A stretch of DNA of 64,000 bases from Pseudomonas taetrolens (GTDB taxonomy: Bacteria > Pseudomonadota > Gammaproteobacteria > Pseudomonadales > Pseudomonadaceae), in the NCBI RefSeq assembly GCF_900475285.1, contig NZ_LS483370.1, positions 2,866,001-2,930,000 on the forward strand, in the 5' to 3' direction. Numbering within the stretch: position 1 is the stretch's first letter; every line of letters begins with the position of its first letter. The notes below the pieces were generated by a model. That model worked only from the letters and a program-made list of their open reading frames with translations, did no database searches and was not told the DNA's origin. Made by a program: the position numbers and the translations under genes. This document shows, piece after piece, positions 16,694 to 24,991 of the stretch.

Positions 16694-18148
16694 CTACAGA
16701 GGCACGGCGGCCTCGGACCAGGCTTCCCAGCCCCCACCCAATGCGCCGTACAAGTCCACCAGCGACAACGACACGTTGGCGGTGCTCTCCACCAGCGCCG
16801 CTTCGTTGGCCAGCAGCGCATTTTGCACGGTGAGCACGTTGAGAAAGTCCACCGTGCCCTGCGCATACTGCTGCTGAGCACTGCCCAAGGCGCGCTGGCT
16901 GTGCTCCACGGCCTGCTGCAGGCTGTCCCGACGGCGCTGACCTGCCTGGTACGCCACCAGGGCGTCATCCACTTCGTGCCAGGCGCGCAATACGGTTTTC
17001 TGGTAGGTGATGCCCGCCTCTTGCTGACGACCTTCCTGCAACTGCAACGCGCCCTGCAAGCGCCCGCCCTCGAACAGCGGCACACTGAGCCCGGGGCCAA
17101 AAGCAAAGTTGCGCGAGCCCCAACTGCCCAGATCAGACAACTGCATGGCCTGGAACCCGAAGTTGCCGGACAGCGTAATACGCGGGTAAAAATCCGCCCG
17201 GGCCACACCGATCGAAGCCGTGGCCGCATGCAGCCGGGCCTCGGCCCGGCGAATATCAGGACGACGTTGCGCCAACTCGCTGGGCAGGCCGACCGGCACA
17301 TCCGCGCCGAAGGCAGGCACCGCAGCCGCGGCCTGCAACTGTTGCTGCAAGGCACGCGGTTCCCGGGCCAGCAGTAGACTCAAGGCATTGATCAGTTGCG
17401 CGCTTTGCTGCTGCAGCGGTGCCATGCGCGCTTCGATTTCGGACACTTGGGCTGCGGCTTCCGAGACTTCAAGGTCAGTGGCCACGCCTTCTTTGACCTG
17501 CAATTGCGTCAGCTCCAGGCTGCGCCGGGCAATCTGCAGGTTCTGTTGCACCACCCGCAACGCCTGCTGAGTACCCCGCAGCCGAATGTAATGTTGCGCC
17601 GTCTGCACGATCACCAGCAATTGCACGCCGTGACGGTCTTCTTCGGCCATCCGCACCGAGGCATCGGCGGCTTCGACCGAACGTTTGACCCGGCCCCAAA
17701 GGTCAGCTTCCCAACTGATCCCCAGGCCACCATTCCACAGGCTGAACGCCTGCTTGCCGCTGCGTCCCGAAGGGTCATTCAAGCCGCGCTGAGTATTCCG
17801 GCTACGGCTGTAGTCTGCCGAAGCATCCACGGCAGGCAGCGTATCTGCGGCAATCTGGCGCCGGAGCGCCTGGCTCTGCTCCAGCCGGCTGGCGGCCAGT
17901 TGCACATCAAAGTTGCGCGCCTGTGCCTCACGCACCAAGGCCGACAATTGCTGATCGCCAAAACTGTCCCACCAACGCGGGTCAACCCTCGACTCCACGC
18001 CTTGGCTGTGGCCCTCGGCACTGGCAGTGGGCGCCCAGTGTTCCGCCAGTGGCGTAGCCGGGGTCTGAAAGTCCGGGCCCAGGACACAACCGCTCAGGTT
18101 CAACGCGCTGTAACAGGCCACAGCGCAGGCCAGGAGAGTGCGTTTCAT
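16694..18148 (-). CDS. Outer-membrane efflux lipoprotein (NodT family)
   Basis: The 484-residue protein has a lipoprotein signal with lipobox LSGC (Cys at residue 21) followed by VLGPDFQTP, the standard start of NodT/OprM-type channels. Two OEP repeats are present, with coiled-coil stretches rich in Q/A/L. Family segments DLWGRVKRSVEAA and GLPSELAQRRPDIRRAEARL are visible. It forms the trimeric exit duct of a tripartite pump. Its start overlaps the stop of the fusion-protein gene by four bases (ATGA), so the two are translationally coupled. Confidence 0.92.
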   Translation of the reverse strand: MKRTLLACAVACYSALNLSGCVLGPDFQTPATPLAEHWAPTASAEGHSQGVESRVDPRWWDSFGDQQLSALVREAQARNFDVQLAASRLEQSQALRRQIAADTLPAVDASADYSRSRNTQRGLNDPSGRSGKQAFSLWNGGLGISWEADLWGRVKRSVEAADASVRMAEEDRHGVQLLVIVQTAQHYIRLRGTQQALRVVQQNLQIARRSLELTQLQVKEGVATDLEVSEAAAQVSEIEARMAPLQQQSAQLINALSLLLAREPRALQQQLQAAAAVPAFGADVPVGLPSELAQRRPDIRRAEARLHAATASIGVARADFYPRITLSGNFGFQAMQLSDLGSWGSRNFAFGPGLSVPLFEGGRLQGALQLQEGRQQEAGITYQKTVLRAWHEVDDALVAYQAGQRRRDSLQQAVEHSQRALGSAQQQYAQGTVDFLNVLTVQNALLANEAALVESTANVSLSLVDLYGALGGGWEAWSEAAVPL

Positions 18149-19209
18149 CGAGCGCTGACCTGTTCGTCGTGGAGCGAAGCGGTGTCAATCGAGGCATTAA
18201 CCGACATCCCGACCCGCAGGTTCCGGGCCTGCTCCTGCCCAGGATCGAGCACGATCTTCACCGGAATCCGCTGCACCACTTTGGTGAAGTTGCCCGTGGC
18301 GTTATCCGGTGCTATTGCCGAGAACGTGACGCCGGTGGCCGGCGCAATACTGTCGATGCTGCCCTCCAGCGTTTCGCCGGGGAAGCTGTCGACCTTGATC
18401 GTGACCCGTTGCCCCGCACGCATGTGCGTCAGTTGGTGTTCCAGAAAGTTGGCCACCACATAAGCTTCTGCCAGCGGCACGACCGCCAGCACACTGTCGC
18501 CCGGCTTGACGTAGGCACCGAGACGCACGCTGCGCCGCCCGATCACACCGTCAAAAGGCGCCACCAGTTGTGTGTACGACAACTCCAGTTCGGCCCGCGC
18601 CTGCAGGGCCTGGGCATGTTGTACCGAGGCCTCGGCGGCAGTGCTTTGCGCTGCCAGTACTTGGGTCTGCTGACGAGCCGCTTCCAGCGCAGCCTTGTGC
18701 TGCGCCAAATGCGCACGGGCAGTTTGCGAACGGTTTTTCGCTTGCTGCAAATTCTGCAGCGTACCCGCCCCTTGCCCGGCCAGGTGCCGATAACGCTGCA
18801 ACTCATGCTCGGCAAACTCAACCTGCGCCAGGTCGGCATCGACGGTGGCCTTGGCCTGCTCGATCAGCGAGCGTTGGCGCTCCAGCATCGCCACGGCATT
18901 GGTCAATTGCGCCTGCGCCGTGGCCACGCTGGCCTGTGCGGCCCGCACTTCGGTCTGATAATCCTGCGGATCGATCCGGGCCAATAGCTGGCCGGCCTTG
19001 ACGTACTGGTTGTCTTGCACCAATACATCATCGATAAAACCGGCGACTTTAGGGGCGACCAGGGTGTAGTCAGCACTGACAAACGCATCATTGGTGCTCT
19101 GCACCGTGCCCGTGGCAAATACCAGTCGCCACAGACCGTAAAGCACCACCATCGCCACCAGGCCTGCAGCCGCCATTAACCAAGGCTTGCGCCCGTGTGT
19201 CGTACTCAT
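18145..19209 (-). CDS. HlyD/EmrA-family membrane fusion protein
   Basis: The 354-residue periplasmic adaptor has one N-terminal membrane helix (residues about 11-30). A biotinyl-lipoyl-like half (VAPKVAGFIDDVLVQDNQYV) and a long alpha-hairpin (AQASVATAQAQLTNAVAMLER through SVQHAQALQARAELELSY) follow. The second lipoyl half is TQLVAPFDGVIGRRSVRLG. It links the inner-membrane DHA2 pump to the NodT channel. The ATG at 19209 sits 19 bp after the pump gene. Confidence 0.92.
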   Translation of the reverse strand: MSTTHGRKPWLMAAAGLVAMVVLYGLWRLVFATGTVQSTNDAFVSADYTLVAPKVAGFIDDVLVQDNQYVKAGQLLARIDPQDYQTEVRAAQASVATAQAQLTNAVAMLERQRSLIEQAKATVDADLAQVEFAEHELQRYRHLAGQGAGTLQNLQQAKNRSQTARAHLAQHKAALEAARQQTQVLAAQSTAAEASVQHAQALQARAELELSYTQLVAPFDGVIGRRSVRLGAYVKPGDSVLAVVPLAEAYVVANFLEHQLTHMRAGQRVTIKVDSFPGETLEGSIDSIAPATGVTFSAIAPDNATGNFTKVVQRIPVKIVLDPGQEQARNLRVGMSVNASIDTASLHDEQVSAR

Positions 19210-19228
19210 TCTATGCTCCAGCAGATGT

Positions 19229-20788
19229 TCAGCTTGCAGCCCGCGGCGGGTAGATCCGCGTCGGGCCGAAGGGGATTAATACAATCAATAAAAGTGCGAG
19301 GCCTGCCATGTACAGGTAGAGGTCTGAAGACGTCAGCACCACCGCCTGTTGATGGATCCGGTGCGCCAGGTCAGCGCCCTCACTGACCAGCGGCGAATTG
19401 CCCAGGCGATCAACCAGCATCGTTGAATGGAAGTGCTCGCGATTCAGCGTCAGCACTTGTAATACGCACCCCGCCGCCATCGCCGAAAAACCTTTGACGG
19501 TGTTGAACCAGGCCGATGCAAAGGGGCCATCGGCCGGATTCAGCCCGCCCGTGGCCAGCATCAGCAGCGGGATGACCGCCATGGGCTGGGCAATGATCTG
19601 AATCGCCTGCAGCCCGTAAAAGTTCTCGCGGCTCCACAACGATGTCACCTGAGAGCCAATGCCACAGGCCAGGGCCAGCAGCCCAAGGCCGATGGCCAAT
19701 ACCCAACGGCAATCAACCCGGCGCAGGTTGCACAGCGCAACCACCAAGGGCAGCGCGATCAATTGCGGCAGCGCCACGACCAGCATGACCGGAGCGGTCT
19801 CCAGGGGACGATAGCCCTGTACCTGCGCCAGGTAACTGGACGGAATCTTGATCACTGCCAGCAACACGAACAGCACGCCGCCCAAAGTCAGCAAGGCGTG
19901 TGCAAGGTTGCGGATTTTCAGCAATTGCAATTTGAAGAACGGCAGCGGATGCGACCACTCATTAATAAAGAACAGCACCAGCAGGGACACCCCGCCGACG
20001 ATGAAAATCCGAATCATCCCCGACTCGAACCAGTTCAGCCGCTGACCCAGCTCCAGCCCCAGCACCAGCATGATCAGACCCGGCAGGCCGAGCAGCAGAC
20101 CGCGCCAGTCAAATTGCTTGAAACGTTCCAGGCGCAAAGGATCCAGGGGCAAGCCCCAGGCGACACAGAGCATGGCCAGCAGCCCCAAAGGAATCACTTG
20201 CCAGAACGCCCATTGCCACCCCGCGTACTCCACCCACCAGGCTGACAGCGGCGTACCAAAACTAGGACCGAAGGTGGCCGTCAGTGCGTAACCGCCCAAC
20301 CCGTAGAGACGAATCCCGGGGGGTAAAAAGCGCAACGCTACCGACATCAGCATGGGCGGTAATGCGCCTCCCGCGAAGCCTTGCAAGGTTCGCAGCAACA
20401 TCAGCACATTGACGTTAGGCGCAAACGGACACAGCGCCCCCAGCAGTAAAAAAGCCCCCATTGCGCACAGGGTGAAACGACGCAAGGAAAAGGTCGCCCC
20501 GCACCAGGGCGCAAATGCCATGGCGCTGATGGAAGTGGCTGAATACACCGCCAGCAGCCAGGTGCTGTCGTCGTAGCCAATGCCCATGGCCCCGCGAATA
20601 TCCGGCATGGCAACCTTGGTCACGTTCTCGTTGAACCCCGAGACCAGCACCGCCAGCAATACCCCCACCAGACCGGTAAAAATCCGCAGGCCAAATGCCG
20701 TGCTGGCCGTTGTCGGGGCGGGCGCAGGCGTGAGAATACCCGGCGAGCCTGCCGTCAATGACGTCACACCCAGCCCCCCGACGCCCAT
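19229..20788 (-). CDS. MFS efflux pump, DHA2 (EmrB-like, 14-TM) family
   Basis: The 519-residue protein has about 14 hydrophobic segments and the DHA2 start pattern LVSGFNENVTKVAMPDIRGAMG, followed by DDSTWLLAVYSATSISAMAFAPW. The antiporter motif C-like segment (LYGLGGYALTATFGPSFGTP) is present. It drives drug or metabolite export with the adaptor and channel encoded immediately downstream. The order pump-adaptor-channel on one strand is a complete EmrAB-TolC-like system. The cargo is unknown; neighbouring LysR and FUSC genes suggest aromatic acids. Confidence 0.9.
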   Translation of the reverse strand: MGVGGLGVTSLTAGSPGILTPAPAPTTASTAFGLRIFTGLVGVLLAVLVSGFNENVTKVAMPDIRGAMGIGYDDSTWLLAVYSATSISAMAFAPWCGATFSLRRFTLCAMGAFLLLGALCPFAPNVNVLMLLRTLQGFAGGALPPMLMSVALRFLPPGIRLYGLGGYALTATFGPSFGTPLSAWWVEYAGWQWAFWQVIPLGLLAMLCVAWGLPLDPLRLERFKQFDWRGLLLGLPGLIMLVLGLELGQRLNWFESGMIRIFIVGGVSLLVLFFINEWSHPLPFFKLQLLKIRNLAHALLTLGGVLFVLLAVIKIPSSYLAQVQGYRPLETAPVMLVVALPQLIALPLVVALCNLRRVDCRWVLAIGLGLLALACGIGSQVTSLWSRENFYGLQAIQIIAQPMAVIPLLMLATGGLNPADGPFASAWFNTVKGFSAMAAGCVLQVLTLNREHFHSTMLVDRLGNSPLVSEGADLAHRIHQQAVVLTSSDLYLYMAGLALLLIVLIPFGPTRIYPPRAAS

Positions 20789-20892
20789 TTACCTGCACTG
20801 CTAAAACCCCAAGACATGCCTCACTCCGTCATTCAATCGATGACAGAAAGTTTAAACAGTCTGAATTGCTATAAAAATTGATAAATAGCTAA

Positions 20893-20921
20893 CTGTGGAT
20901 TGCACGAAACGCAATCCACAG
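20893..20921 (-). terminator. Perfect 11-bp hairpin after the LysR gene
   Basis: CTGTGGATTGC (20893-20903) pairs fully with GCAATCCACAG (20911-20921) around a 7-nt loop, seven bases past the LysR stop. An AT-rich tail follows on the minus strand. It separates the regulator from the pump operon, which is read in the same direction. Confidence 0.6.
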
Positions 20922-20927
20922 CAGGAT

Positions 20928-21836
20928 TCAGGACACTGCGTTATCGCAGAAGGTTTTGAGGGTGCGCCGCAGCCAGCGGTGGGCATGATCGTTATCCAGG
21001 CGCGGGTGCCAGGCCTGGGAGATTTCGACCGGTTGCAAGGCAATCGGCAATTCAAATGCCCGTAACTTCAACCCCAGGGGTTCAAGGGTTTTGAGCAAAA
21101 TCTGCGGCATCAGCGGCAAAATCAGATTGGCGCCTGCCAGGGCAAAGATCGCCGAGTAAAACGTTGGCGTAGTGAATGACACGTGCCGTACAAGCCCCTG
21201 CTCCGCCAGCACGGTATCGATCGGCCCACGGGCACGGCCGCGGCGCGACACGCTGATATGGTCGTACTCGACAAAATGTTGCGCGGTGATGGCCCGGTCG
21301 AAAATCGGATGGCCTTCGCGCGCCAACCCCACAAAGGGGCAGGTAAACAGTTTTTGTACCTTGATATCGGCACCGAATGTATTCGTGGCACAGATCGCCA
21401 GGTCTATGCGCCCTTCGCTCAGCGCCTCGTCATCGGTAAAACCTTCCGGCACTACCCGCAGCGCAGCCTTGGGCATTTCCTGAGCCATTTTCTCGCGCAA
21501 GGCACCGCCATAAACGCCAAAGAACACATCGTTGGCGCGAATGCTGAACGTGCGCTCCAACTGGCGCAGGTCACTGTCCTGACTTTGGGTGAACACCCCG
21601 TGCGCCAACTCAACGACGCCCCGGACCTGCTCACGCAACTCCAGCGCCCTGGGTGTCGGCACCAGCCCCCGGCCCGAACGTACCAGGATCGGGTCATTCA
21701 GGGCTTCACGAATTCGGGTCAAGGTACGGCTCATGGCCGGAGCGCTCAGGTTCATGCGCCTGGCAGCGCCCACCACCGAGCCCTCTTCGAGCAAGACATT
21801 CAAGGCAATCAGCAGATTCAAGTCAGGTATTTGCAT
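20928..21836 (-). CDS. LysR-family transcriptional regulator
   Basis: The 302-residue protein has an N-terminal winged HTH (DLNLLIALNVLLEEGSVV, GAARRMNLSAPAMSRTLTRI, residues about 5-65). A LysR effector-binding domain follows (RVVPEGFTDDEALSEGRIDLAI). The N-terminus (IPDLNLL-AL-LLEE-SV--AA) is the NodD/SyrM/LeuO-like subgroup. It is divergent from the FUSC exporter gene, and a palindrome (21927-21938) lies between them; regulation of the exporter, and perhaps of the pump operon downstream, is likely. Confidence 0.9.
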   Translation of the reverse strand: MQIPDLNLLIALNVLLEEGSVVGAARRMNLSAPAMSRTLTRIREALNDPILVRSGRGLVPTPRALELREQVRGVVELAHGVFTQSQDSDLRQLERTFSIRANDVFFGVYGGALREKMAQEMPKAALRVVPEGFTDDEALSEGRIDLAICATNTFGADIKVQKLFTCPFVGLAREGHPIFDRAITAQHFVEYDHISVSRRGRARGPIDTVLAEQGLVRHVSFTTPTFYSAIFALAGANLILPLMPQILLKTLEPLGLKLRAFELPIALQPVEISQAWHPRLDNDHAHRWLRRTLKTFCDNAVS

Positions 21837-21926
21837 GGGCGAAAGGTTAACGGGTAACGGATGGCGTGCCTAGCCGACTTGGCCTGCACCATTATTGCGC
21901 AACAGGTAAAACAGTTTCGCGCACTC

Positions 21927-21938
21927 TTAGCTAGCTAA
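21927..21938. promoter_or_regulatory. Palindrome between LysR and FUSC genes
   Basis: TTAGCTAGCTAA is a perfect 12-bp palindrome. It is flanked by further weak symmetry (CTTAG...CTAAG) and lies about 90 bp from the LysR start. It is a reasonable LysR operator; no experiment supports it. Confidence 0.45.
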
Positions 21939-21966
21939 CTAAGTTTGCCGTTGATACATTGCCGCC

Positions 21967-22046
21967 CGTCAGGTTGATGCCTGACGCTCTCTTTGGTTGA
22001 GAATTTTGGCCATTACCGGATCCCCATGATGGTAATGGCCTTTTTT
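21967..22046 (+). promoter_or_regulatory. Structured leader with complete intrinsic terminator upstream of the FUSC gene
   Basis: Two hairpins follow one another: CGTCAGG/CCTGACG (21967-21986), then a 10-bp stem GGCCATTACC/GGTAATGGCC (22008-22040) ending in TTTTTT (22041-22046). No plus-strand gene lies upstream, since LysR runs the other way. The terminator must therefore end either a small RNA or the leader of the FUSC mRNA about 105 bp before its ATG. Attenuation, possibly riboswitch-like, is the simplest reading. Confidence 0.6.
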
Positions 22047-22152
22047 ATGCCTGCGGCTTCTGCTCGCCCCACCATAGAGCCCTTCCCGGTGGTGACCCCG
22101 CCCATCCTGAACTACGCTGGCAGCCCAATCCATGACAGAGATTGGGGACTTT

Positions 22153-23247
22153 ATGCAACTGGGCAGCAAAATCTCGAACCTGGAATATCTGTCGTGCCGA
22201 TATTCCCGCTGGATCCACGCCACACGCATCAGCCTGGCGTTTCTGATCACGTTTATCCTCATCCGTTATTTCAAACTCGACGGTGCATCTTATGCGCTGA
22301 TCACCATGCTGATCGTGATGGGGCCGCAACCTTATTGGGGCAATGTCTCTTCACGGGCCGTGCAACGTACCGGTGGCACAATCATCGGTGCTCTGTCGGG
22401 CCTGATTGGCCTGTACCTCGAAATCTACTCGTTCCCGCTCATGCTGCTGTGGTCTGCCGTGCTGATGTTTATCGCCGGTTATCTGACCCTGGGTAAACGC
22501 CCCTATATGGCCCTGCTGATCGGCGCAACACTGGCGGTTGTCAGTTGTGCACCACCCAATGACATGGAATCGGCCATCACCCGCAGCATTTATGTGCTGG
22601 CCGGTTCGTTGCTGGCAATGGTCTTCACCAGCATCTACCCGCAACGGGCCTATACCGATCTGCGGATCAAGTTCAGTCAAAGTCTGGAGAAGCTCGACAG
22701 CCTTTACACCGCTTACTTTTCGCCGCAGACCCTCAAACGGCCAGACCTCGAAGATCAACTGAAGAATGAACTGGATGCGGTGGTCAAGTTGCGTAGCTTC
22801 ATTGCCCCCGCCAGCAATGAAAGTCATCTGAAGCCGGAAGTGTTCGAATCGCTGCAAACCCTGCACCGTAATTTGCTGGCCACCATGAACCTAATGATCG
22901 AGGCGTACTGGACGTCCCGTGAGAGCCATCTGTTGATTGAAAGTGAACCGGCCTTGCATGACCTTCACCGCTTGATCCCCCAAGCCTTGGAGTCGTTGCA
23001 AAACAAGTTATGCATGGGCATTGCAGATAATCAGATCAGCTCCGAATTGCGGCAAAAGAGCCGCGACCTGAACGAACTGGTACTGAAAAGCATTGACGGC
23101 AAACTCATCGAAACACCGTTTTATGCGTATGTCTGGCTAAGCCTGGAAATGCTCAGGCAACTCACCGAGCTGAATGATCAGCTGCATGCAGCGCTTTACC
23201 AGCATGGGCATAAACACCTGTTCAAAAAAGTGCCCGGTAATGTCTGA
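22153..23247 (+). CDS. FUSC-family inner-membrane transporter (aromatic acid exporter-like)
   Basis: The 364-residue protein has a hydrophobic N-terminal half of about six helices (RISLAFLITFILI, YALITMLIVMGPQPYWG, GGTIIGALSGLIGLYL, AITRSIYVLAGSLLAMVF) typical of FUSC/AaeB-type carriers. A mainly helical soluble half follows. It is about half the size of AaeB and so probably works as an oligomer. Start 22153 has GGGG seven bases ahead; ATG 22132 is in frame. It is divergent from a LysR gene and preceded by a leader terminator. The substrate is not evident. Confidence 0.8.
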   Translation: MQLGSKISNLEYLSCRYSRWIHATRISLAFLITFILIRYFKLDGASYALITMLIVMGPQPYWGNVSSRAVQRTGGTIIGALSGLIGLYLEIYSFPLMLLWSAVLMFIAGYLTLGKRPYMALLIGATLAVVSCAPPNDMESAITRSIYVLAGSLLAMVFTSIYPQRAYTDLRIKFSQSLEKLDSLYTAYFSPQTLKRPDLEDQLKNELDAVVKLRSFIAPASNESHLKPEVFESLQTLHRNLLATMNLMIEAYWTSRESHLLIESEPALHDLHRLIPQALESLQNKLCMGIADNQISSELRQKSRDLNELVLKSIDGKLIETPFYAYVWLSLEMLRQLTELNDQLHAALYQHGHKHLFKKVPGNV

Positions 23248-24048
23248 CGCCCGTCGGTCAGTCAAGGACAAGGCATCGGAACCCGCTGGAGCGGATTTGC
23301 TGGCGATGCTCCAAAACGCTGCGTTTATCCAACACACACATGCATTCTCGTTTTCGCTTGAATGGCTGGCAGTACCCGGCAACGCCTGAGGGTTCAGCCC
23401 TTCACATCGCCTTTTTATCCCGTCTAACCATCAGCGACTCAGAAAGCTCAGACATATTTTGATGATATAGCTCACTAATAAAGGAAGATTTTCTCACTCA
23501 AAAAGCTGATTAAACAGTCAAGAAAAACCTTCAAAAATACCCTCGACCACCCGCCTGCCCTGAACAAGTCCCTGTTTTTAATATGGTATTTCAAATACTC
23601 CTCAACTGCTGGCTACAGACGCCTTGTCAACGTCCTCCTTAAACATCTTTCACCTTCCTCTGGCCTGCTGAAATTTATGGTCTAGGCTCTGATCGCGCCC
23701 GTCTTAATGGATTTAAACGGTGAGTCTCATGACACCTGAACACACACGCACGTCGAAGCGACGCTTACCTTGCAAGGGTCGGACTGGCCCTGCTCGGTGT
23801 ACTCAGCGCGTATTCGAATGCACCTCAGGCAAACGCGTGGCCTCCCCTCGCTCATTGCGTGTGTTCGTCACATCAGGCGGACATGCCTGTGTATGCACAC
23901 ACAACACCCCCGCCTTTAAAGCGTTCGCCTGCACTCAATCTGCGGGGGATGTTGGCGCGTGCGCAGTGAGGTCATTTTTTCCTGAACTTATCCATTTTCA
24001 CGGCACTTCGGCACTTTGATTTTTACCGCACTGTAGATAGGAGGGCTT
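23248..24048. other. 801-bp AT-richer intergenic region before the urease operon
   Basis: There is no intact gene. Base composition drops from 23400 to 23600 (A/T-rich runs). A broken small reading frame with signal-peptide character occupies about 23730-23969. The ureA promoter must lie in the last 100 bp; its ribosome site is AGGAGGG at 24039-24045. The region may mark the edge of an acquired segment. Confidence 0.5.
23730..23969 (+). pseudogene. Possible frameshifted small secreted-protein gene
   Basis: ATG 23730 opens MTPEHTRTSKRR, a basic N-terminus. The next frame (+1 shift near 23770) then reads YLARVGLALLGVLSAYSNA, a good signal-peptide core, followed by PQANAWPP, a Cys-containing stretch and a TGA at 23967. 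Joined by one indel the two parts make a plausible exported peptide of about 75 residues. No family is recognised. It may be chance. Confidence 0.3.
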
Positions 24049-24351
24049 ATGCAGCTCACCCCGAGAGAAGTCGAAAAACTGATGATTTACACCTTATCGG
24101 ACGTGGCATTCCGACGTAAGGCGCGCGGCTTGAAGTTGAACTATCCCGAAGCCGTTTCGATCATCACCGTGACCGCACTGGAAGGCGCACGAGACGGCAA
24201 GTCAGTTGAAGATGTGATGAATGAAGCCAGCAAAGTGTTAACCAAAGACGATGTCATGGACGGCGTCAGTGACCTGATTCCCAATGTTCAGGTTGAAGCG
24301 ATTTTCACCGATGGCAGCCGCCTGGTTACGGTCCATGACCCTATCAAGTAA
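24049..24351 (+). CDS. ureA: Urease gamma subunit
   Basis: The 100-residue protein has the UreA signature start [21 protein letters not shown] and [10 protein letters not shown]. The end [21 protein letters not shown] is also typical. It is a structural subunit of nickel urease, which hydrolyses urea to ammonia and carbamate. The sequence as I recall it is very close to Yersinia UreA. First gene of ureABCEFGD; the ribosome site AGGAGGG is strong. Confidence 0.97.
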   Translation: MQLTPREVEKLMIYTLSDVAFRRKARGLKLNYPEAVSIITVTALEGARDGKSVEDVMNEASKVLTKDDVMDGVSDLIPNVQVEAIFTDGSRLVTVHDPIK

Positions 24352-24404
24352 CGGCGAGCAGTGACGCCGGTAAACGCCAAACAGATCCGTTGGAGGAATC
24401 AGTC

Positions 24405-24917
24405 ATGAGCACCAAGAAAATCACGAGCCCTCACCAGGACACGCATCCGGATCACAAGATCCCCCACGCCAAAAACCCCGGTGGCGTACAAAAAGGCGAT
24501 GAAGAGAACGTCCCCTTGGGCGGCTGTGTGTACGCCAGCTCGCCGATTGTGTTTAACGAAGATCGTCCGGTGACCAAAGTCAAAGTGCGCAACACCGGCG
24601 ACCGTCCGATTCAAATCGGCTCGCACTTTCACTTTTTTGAAGTCAACCGTGCGCTCGAGTTCGACCGTGCCGCCGCTTTTGGCAAGCGCCTGAACATTAC
24701 CGCCACCACCGCCATCCGCTTTGAACCCGGTGACGAAATTGAAGTCTCGCTGATTCCGTACGGCGGCAAACAGACCCTGTACGGCTTCAACAACCTGGTG
24801 GATGGCTGGGCACCTGACAAGCTCACCAGCAACCATGAACGCCCGGAAAAATTGCAAGCCATTCAGCGCGCAATCGATCACGGCTTCAAGTTCTCCAAGC
24901 CCGTCAAAGCCAAGTAA
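24405..24917 (+). CDS. ureB: Urease beta subunit
   Basis: The 170-residue protein has the beta-subunit core [54 protein letters not shown] and [14 protein letters not shown]. It carries a long N-terminal extension (about 45 residues, rich in His/Lys/Asn) compared with the roughly 105-residue UreB common in Pseudomonas and Klebsiella. This matches the long Yersinia-type UreB. ATG 24405 follows GGAGGAA. Spacing to ureA is 53 bp. Confidence 0.96.
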   Translation: MSTKKITSPHQDTHPDHKIPHAKNPGGVQKGDEENVPLGGCVYASSPIVFNEDRPVTKVKVRNTGDRPIQIGSHFHFFEVNRALEFDRAAAFGKRLNITATTAIRFEPGDEIEVSLIPYGGKQTLYGFNNLVDGWAPDKLTSNHERPEKLQAIQRAIDHGFKFSKPVKAK

Positions 24918-24991
24918 CTACGCATTCCCATATTTTGCATTTGTGCCGTTGAGCCATTGACGCCCGCGCGGCATTAGAAAAGGAGCCACCG

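Noticed and set aside
15316..17355. 679-codon open frame extending upstream of the MHS carrier
   Set aside because: Only the carrier part (to 16635) reads like a protein. The rest overlaps the NodT gene in another frame and is Arg/Pro/Cys-rich shadow sequence.
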